Of a DNA stretch of 64,000 nt, positions 58,944 through 64,000 are shown one piece after another. The DNA is from Anoplopoma fimbria (taxonomy: Eukaryota > Chordata > Actinopteri > Perciformes > Anoplopomatidae), in the NCBI RefSeq assembly GCF_027596085.1, contig NC_072467.1, positions 14,005,976 to 14,069,975 of the forward strand. Direction: 5' to 3'. The translations under genes and the position numbers were made by a program. Under the pieces are notes generated by a model. That model was not told the DNA's origin and made no database searches. It saw only the letters and a list, made by a program, of their open reading frames with translations. Each line of letters begins with the position of its first letter. The stretch's first letter is position 1.

Positions 58944-59470
58944 TGTTAGTAACCGTGCTGTTTGAGTTTTTGTTTTTCCAGCAACATGTGCTTTTTGTTT
59001 ACACTTTGATCATGTGGTGTTGTCATGTGTTTTCTGTTTTTGTTTTGAAAAGTCATGTGGCCCTGACTCCACCCTGTCTTTGTTTGTTTTCCCGCCATTT
59101 TGTGTGCACACCTGATTTCTGTTTGTGGTGATTGGTTTGTGGGTATTTAAGCCCGGTGTGCCTTGGAGTCTCTGCCAGATCGTGCCAGTTAATTCCTGAG
59201 CCTTTCCAGCGTTTCGTAAATCTTGTTTCGCTGTCTGCCTGTGATTTTTGACCTTTGCCTGATTTTTGACCTGCCCTGTTTGGATTCTGTGTTTTGGATA
59301 ACTTTGCCTTGGACTCTGTTCTGACTTTTGGATTTTTTGACCTCTGCCTGCCTATTTGACTTTGAGACTGTTTTTGCCCTTTGGATTGTTGCTTGAGAAC
59401 TTTAATAAACCTACTCTGAACCAAGAGCTGTGTGGCTGCTAGTGGGTCCTTTGCTACTGAATCCGTAACA
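58944..59470 (+). repeat. 3' LTR, complete
   Basis: 527 bp, TGTTAGTAAC to CCGTAACA. It contains a TATA-like TATTTAA (59144-59150), the predicted start near 59174 with the self-primer GCCAGATCGT, and aataaa at 59404-59409. Confidence 0.95.
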
Positions 59471-59475
59471 CATGA

Positions 59476-59790
59476 CATGTCTGCTTTGTGTCTGTCTCTG
59501 TGGTCATTTTTTGAGTCTCTTTGTAGTTATTTTTAGTCCCTTTGTAGTTGCTTGTTGTCACTTTCTAGTAATTTTGTGTAGTTTTATGGTTTGTCATTTT
59601 GTGTTTATTTTGAGGCTCTGTAGTCGTCCCTTTTTTCACTTTGTCTGTCTCTTTAAGGTTGTTTTGCCCCTATTCATAGTAATTGTGAGTCCCTTTGCAG
59701 TTTGTTTTACATCTCTATGTAGTCAGTTTATGTTTCTCTGGGGTTATTTTGAGTCTTCTACTGGTTGGGATGTGTCTCTTTGAGGTACAT
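59476..59790 (+). repeat. Minisatellite, part right of the LTR element
   Basis: About twelve imperfect units (gtctctgtggtcatttttt, gagtctctttgtagttattt, and similar) continue the array at 55780-56029. Confidence 0.82.
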
Positions 59791-60824
59791 TTTTTACGTG
59801 CAGGCATTTAAGATGTTCACATTCCATTGTAGGCCGGTCCTGCACACAGCTGTCACCTTTTATTCCATCCATCCATTCATCCATCTGTCTCTATATATAT
59901 GCTGTTCTACATTCTGTTCAAAGGACTTCAATAAAGTTGTTTCATTAAGCACTAGTTTGGTGGATTTACAAGTTCAAACCCTTTATAATGTTCCTTTAAT
60001 AATGTTATATTGGCTCATAACAACCAGTGTAGAATGTAGGGAAGGTTGAGAAAGTAAAGCTGGTGGTCCGTTAGTCACAGGGTTGGTAGTACAATCCCCG
60101 TTTTATACTTTCAACATGTTACCACTTAGAAAGATACGGAAATCTTCGAGATTGTAACTTTGAATGGTGTGCAACAAACATGCTGGAAACTGTTTAATGC
60201 ATTCCAATGTTTAACATTTAAAGCTATAGGTAATATTTAACATTTAAAGCTACAGGTAATGTGTTTTAGAACCTTTAAGACATTATATCTGTCCTCTTCA
60301 CATCATGACAGCAATCAATAAATCGAAGACTCTGAAAAAGAAAAGGAAAAAAAATGCCATCCCTGGCTTTTGCAGAACTGTAATGGAAGGAGAGCTGTCA
60401 GTGTTGCCAACTTGGCGATTTTCCTCGCTAGATTTAGCAACTTTTGGAGCTTGCGCTGCTTGCTACTTTAATTGGTAAAGAGTTGGAAACACTGGGCTGG
60501 GTTTTGCATTTTGATCGTTTTTCAAATCAAGCGTTTTTCCGACGTTGTCGACCCCAGCTTGAGTTGGCAACGTCTTGGTCCACAAAAATTTGTATCAACA
60601 AAAGTCTAGAGAGCTGTAAGGTGCCCTTACAAACCCTTGTTTGGAACTGTGTGGGATCAACATGTGGAAATCTTTACCTTTATGCCTGAGGAACATTTTT
60701 AATCAAGTTGCAATAATGTTTGTTGCTTTTATTTGAACTGTGTGGTGATTTTATCGTTTGTGTTTTGCGCTGTTTTGTATGTATTTTATGTTTAGTTGTG
60801 GCACTCTATAATATGAATACATTA

Positions 60825-61355
60825 ATTAATTAACTTGTGTACAATCTTACATCAAAGAAGAATCTTTTTATATTATATAGCATACATTCTAATATTATAA
60901 AGACAGTTGCAACGCAGCGTTATTAACCATTAACACTAGTTTTACTGCTGTTACACCAAATTTGTACCATTTGGCTGTTTTGTGTTTCTTTGTAGTCATT
61001 TTGTGTCTCTATGTTATTGTTGTCGCTCTCTTTGTCATCTTTACGCTTCTCTATAGATTTGTGTCTCACTGTGGTGGTTTTCTCTCTCTCTCTCTCTCGC
61101 TGTTTCAACTCTCCTTTGAGCAATTTTATGTCTCTTTGTGATCATTTTGTGTCTCTTTGTTGTCACTTTGTGTCTCTATGTAATCTTTTGTTTTTATTAA
61201 TTAATGAATCAATTTAAGTACAATATTACAACAAAGAAGAACATTTTAATATAATATAGCATACATATTAATATTATAGAGACAGTGACACTGCAGCGTT
61301 ATAGGCCATTTACACTTGTTTTACTGCTGTTACACCATGTTTGTTCCATGTGGCT
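60825..61355 (+). repeat. Local tandem duplication beside agbl1 exon l
   Basis: 60830-60975 and 61200-61355 are diverged copies about 378 bases apart (catcaaagaagaatcttttt, tatagcatacattctaatat tataaagacagt, gttttactgctgttacacca recur in the same order). The minisatellite at 60970-61190 lies between them. The right copy ends just before the (TG)n tract. Confidence 0.82.
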
Positions 61356-61365
61356 AACTGTCCAT

Positions 61366-61471
<106 letters not shown>

Positions 61472-61478
61472 ACTGCAG

Positions 61479-61566
61479 GAATGCAGCCTGTGCTTTACTC
61501 AGTAAGGGAAGCTCTGGAAGGTAGACCACACTGGGTCAGGACCGGGACTGAAATTTGTTATTACAG
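61479..61566 (+). CDS. agbl1: agbl1 exon l (CCP N-domain)
   Basis: An 88-nt exon encoding (G)[20 protein letters not shown], then TGTEICYY(R), phase 1 in and phase 2 out. MQPxLYSVxEAL and W-RTG-EICYY are conserved in CCP1/CCP4. The acceptor is unusual: instead of a normal pyrimidine tract, a run of about 50 TG dinucleotides ends eight bases before the exon, followed by cactgcag. The length is not a multiple of three, so skipping would shift the frame ahead of the catalytic domain. Confidence 0.96.
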
Positions 61567-62038
61567 GTATGAATGAAATTCACAAAGCCAATGTGTGGTT
61601 TTTTTTCCTGAGCAGTAAAACCAAAATAGCATTATATTAAAGAAGATACTGGCATCAAATCACATAGATATATATGATTTTAAAGAAAGTAAAAAGTTCA
61701 GGACGGCAACTTGACCCCTTAGATAATATATATATAAAATGTATAATTGTGCCAGCGTGTTTCTGAAAGCCGCCTCTTCTTCAGAATACACACAAAGCCT
61801 TAATAACTGGGGTCATAACTTAGTCTTTAAACACATGATACAGCATGATTCACACCACAACTCCAACAAAAGAAAGCTCAATGATAAAGAACCGTTTGAA
61901 TGCTAAATGGTGTCTGAAGAGCAACATAGTCCTGAAGTAGAGTTCAGATAGAGACCTCACAGACACTACTGGTGACAGATCTTTTATCTCCACATAACTT
62001 GACTTATTGTTTGTCATTCCCTCTATTTTCTCCTACAG
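61567..62038. other. agbl1 intron (472 bases)
   Basis: No repeat or gene recognised; AT-rich, with a normal pyrimidine-rich acceptor (ctctattttctcctacag). Confidence 0.7.
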
Positions 62039-62171
62039 AAACCACTTTTGTGCAGCTCGGGGCAGAAGGAGAACAACATTTTATACTCTGACCTTCACCA
62101 TCACCTTCAAACACAATGAGGACGTCTGCTACCTGGCCTACCATTATCCCTACACATACTCTGCTCTGAAG
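62039..62171 (+). CDS. agbl1: agbl1 exon m (end of CCP N-domain)
   Basis: Encodes (R)[40 protein letters not shown] and SALK, phase 2 in, phase 0 out at AAG|gtactg. FPH/[20 protein letters not shown] marks the end of the N-domain; the next exons, beyond the window, should encode the M14 domain with its HxxE zinc-binding motif. The segment [15 protein letters not shown] is shorter than in mammalian proteins, where a small Gly-rich loop lies here. Confidence 0.97.
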
Positions 62172-62799
62172 GTACTGATCCATCCCACCATCCATCTATC
62201 TCTTTTTTTTCTCTTCTTTATACTTCTGGAGTTACTCGTCACATTACAGTTGAACATTTGAAATAAAAACCAATGATAATCCTATGAAGGACAACTGGTT
62301 TAATACAGCAGTGAGGTCTTTGGGAAACGAGGAAGTAGAACCAATTTCAACAAAACACAAGGGTTAAAAGTCTGTTAGTATGGTAAACAGTAATCACTCC
62401 TGTTGGTTGGGAGCCCCAAAACACGCATATATCATATATCACAAATGAAGCTTTCTTCAAAAAGTTGATCTGTAATTGCTTAAATAATTCATGTGTATAT
62501 ATCTCCTCCAGCTGAGTTCCACGCAACCATGCTGGTATGCAAATGTAATCATAATAATCAGTGTAGCGGTCACGGGACATTGATTATAATGCTCATTTCC
62601 TGCAACCAATATGGTAATTCTGATTATTGGTATTTCTTTCCAGCCTTACATGGTAATTTTGAAACGATGAGATGAATATAACAATTAATGTCATGAAGTG
62701 ATAATAGGTCCTCCTTCATGGGGCTAGATGACCAAAAATAAGTTTCATATCAGCCTCATATCAGGCTCGCAGGAACACACAATACCACGTGGTTAACGT

Positions 62800-63105
62800 T
62801 GTGTTAAAATGATTGGTTAGGTTTAGCCAACAAAACTATTTGGTCAAGGTAATACATAATCATCATGCTTTGTGTTAAAATAATAAGTTAACAACATTAA
62901 GTAACAACTAGAACAACCTTACAAACGCAACTACCGTTAATAGCAACTGCCCTTAGTGGACTTTCTTACATAGTGTTACATAACAAGAGTAACAACGTTA
63001 TGTAAAAGGGGTAACCTCAACTTTTACTTTTGGCTTTGCACAGGAAACAAACGGTGGTCTCCTGGGTGAAAGTCCTGTGTTTGTTTGTCCCGTCCACAAC
63101 CTCTC
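62800..63105 (+). repeat. Dispersed repeat, family B copy
   Basis: ttaggtttagccaacaaaac, caaacggtggtctcctgggt gaaagtcctgtgtttgtttg tcccgtcc match the family B end motif at 14750 and 35750. Confidence 0.65.
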
Positions 63106-63244
63106 CTACCTAGTACTTTCTCGCTCTTAATACGTTTTATTATATCGCTTAACATACAACATCAGTTTCTCTGCGTTTGCTCGTGTTAAACATCATTTGA
63201 AAGCAAAAACGTCCATTCCATTATCAATCCATTATCATTTCTGC

Positions 63245-63520
63245 TCATCTTGGGCCGGGTCCCGGGGCCTTACTTGGTATTCCAGACGTCCCTGTTCCCA
63301 GCAATGCTTTCCAGCACGTCCTGCGGACCCCGAGGCCATTCCAGGCTAGACAAGACATATAATCTCTCCAGGATGTTCTGGGTCGACCCCGGGACCTCTT
63401 ACCAGTTGGACGTTCCTGTAAAACCGCCAAAGTGAACCGCCCAGGAGGCATCCTGATCAAACTCCTGAACCACCTTTTGACCCAAAGCAGTGGCTTTACT
63501 CCGTGCTCCCACTGGACGTC
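63245..63520 (-). pseudogene. LINE ORF2 C-terminal remnant
   Basis: The minus strand encodes LIRMPPGRFTLAVLQERPTG, KRSRGRPRTSWRDYMSCLAW and NGLGV, the conserved C-terminus (MPPGR, PTG-R-RGRPRT-WRDY) of the LINE family whose central part is at 12235-13350. Only this 3' piece is present, as expected from 5' truncation. Confidence 0.78.
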
Positions 63521-64000
63521 CACATTAAAAGAAGTAAATAAAATCAACCACATTCAAGCAATCTGTGGTTTGCAGAAATGTATAATGCCAAATGCTTTTT
63601 TTCATAGCGACTAGGCTGAGTTTACATTGACTTGGATAGCTCTGCATCTCACATGGACCCTCAAGATGGAGAAAGTTAGTTTGGTGAAGTGTTGACCCAT
63701 CCCATCCCATTACTCAAGTCAAAATGTACTTGATTAATAGTTAAACCGAAAACAAAACACCCACAACATGTCCCAGGTTTGGGTCCAACTTGTTTCCAAG
63801 TTGTCTCTCCACTGCTGGCTTGGAAAGCCCCTCAAAAAATACCAGATATTTTAGTTATTTCAAGTGAACGATAAAAGCCCCAATCCCGCTTTAATTGCCA
63901 CCAATTGATATTTAGTCAAAAAGAAATACGTTAAATAAGTTACTTCCTTATTATGTTGATAAATGCACTTTTAGTTAGTTTTCGAATAAACATGAGGCGA

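Larger units (their letters stand above)
56030..59470 (+). mobile_element. Ty3/gypsy-type LTR retrotransposon (sushi/Tf1-like chromovirus), deleted
   Basis: Bounded by LTRs starting TGTTAGTAAC and ending CCGTAACA, and flanked by a perfect 5-bp target duplication CATGA (56025-56029 and 59471-59475). Between the LTRs are gag, protease, the first half of reverse transcriptase, then the integrase C-terminus and a chromodomain. The rest of reverse transcriptase, RNase H and the integrase core are deleted at about 58255. A polypurine tract (agaggggggg, 58931-58940) precedes the 3' LTR. The element lies in sense orientation in the agbl1 intron. It cannot be autonomous. Confidence 0.95.
62172..64000. 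other. agbl1 intron, start of the next one
   Basis: Contains a family B copy (62800-63105) and a LINE remnant (63245-63520). No further agbl1 exon was recognised; the catalytic-domain exons must lie beyond the window. Confidence 0.6.

Noticed and set aside
56030..59470. Endogenous retrovirus
   Set aside because: No envelope gene, a chromodomain after integrase, and a self-priming layout point to a Ty3/gypsy chromovirus-type retrotransposon rather than a retrovirus.

Overview
The window is nuclear DNA from a ray-finned (teleost) fish. The evidence is a vertebrate multi-exon gene with GT-AG introns, long (CA/TG)n microsatellites, and a mix of teleost-typical transposons: Tc1-like DNA elements, L2, Rex1-like and Tx1/L1-like LINEs, a sushi/Tf1-group LTR element, tRNA-derived SINEs and MITE-like repeats. 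No bacterial genes, rRNA, CRISPR or virus was seen.

One host gene runs along the + strand from at least 8023 to beyond the window end: agbl1 (cytosolic carboxypeptidase 4, CCP4). I could place thirteen consecutive coding exons: 8023-8060, 20142-20350, 23033-23198, 24136-24194, 29019-29135, 37475-37673, 39063-39153, 42613-42879, 49360-49443, 49624-49704, 49933-50081, 61479-61566 and 62039-62171. Every exon-exon phase agrees. They encode the end of the N-terminal armadillo-like region, an acidic and Ser-rich linker, and the CCP-specific N-domain. The first exons lie upstream, and the zinc carboxypeptidase (M14) catalytic domain lies downstream of the window.

Layout. 1-8022: intron with a nearly intact Tc1-like element (4932-6512) and two microsatellites. 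8061-20141: large intron with a nest of LINEs (Tx1-like host with Rex1-like and a second LINE inserted, about 9.4-13.7 kb), a SINE and a truncated Tc1. 20351-37474: smaller introns with paired MITE-like repeats, a tRNA-Asp-like insert and a probable solo LTR. 39154-42612: an L2 LINE broken by a Rex1-like insertion with a long target duplication. 42880-49359: diverged repeats and a 204-bp tandem repeat. 50082-61478: an internally deleted, recently inserted chromovirus-type LTR element (56030-59470) placed inside a minisatellite. The end of the window carries another LINE remnant.

No undescribed functional system is proven here. The most testable observations are a (TG)50 tract abutting the acceptor of the 88-nt agbl1 exon, a (CA)n tract 12 nt after the donor of the in-frame 81-nt exon, a NAGNAG acceptor, and an LTR element whose self-priming signature survives only in its 3' LTR. 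Two diverged 600-bp repeats and a local duplication next to the TG-flanked exon also merit checking. Family and clade names rest on recognising motifs by eye; no database search was run.
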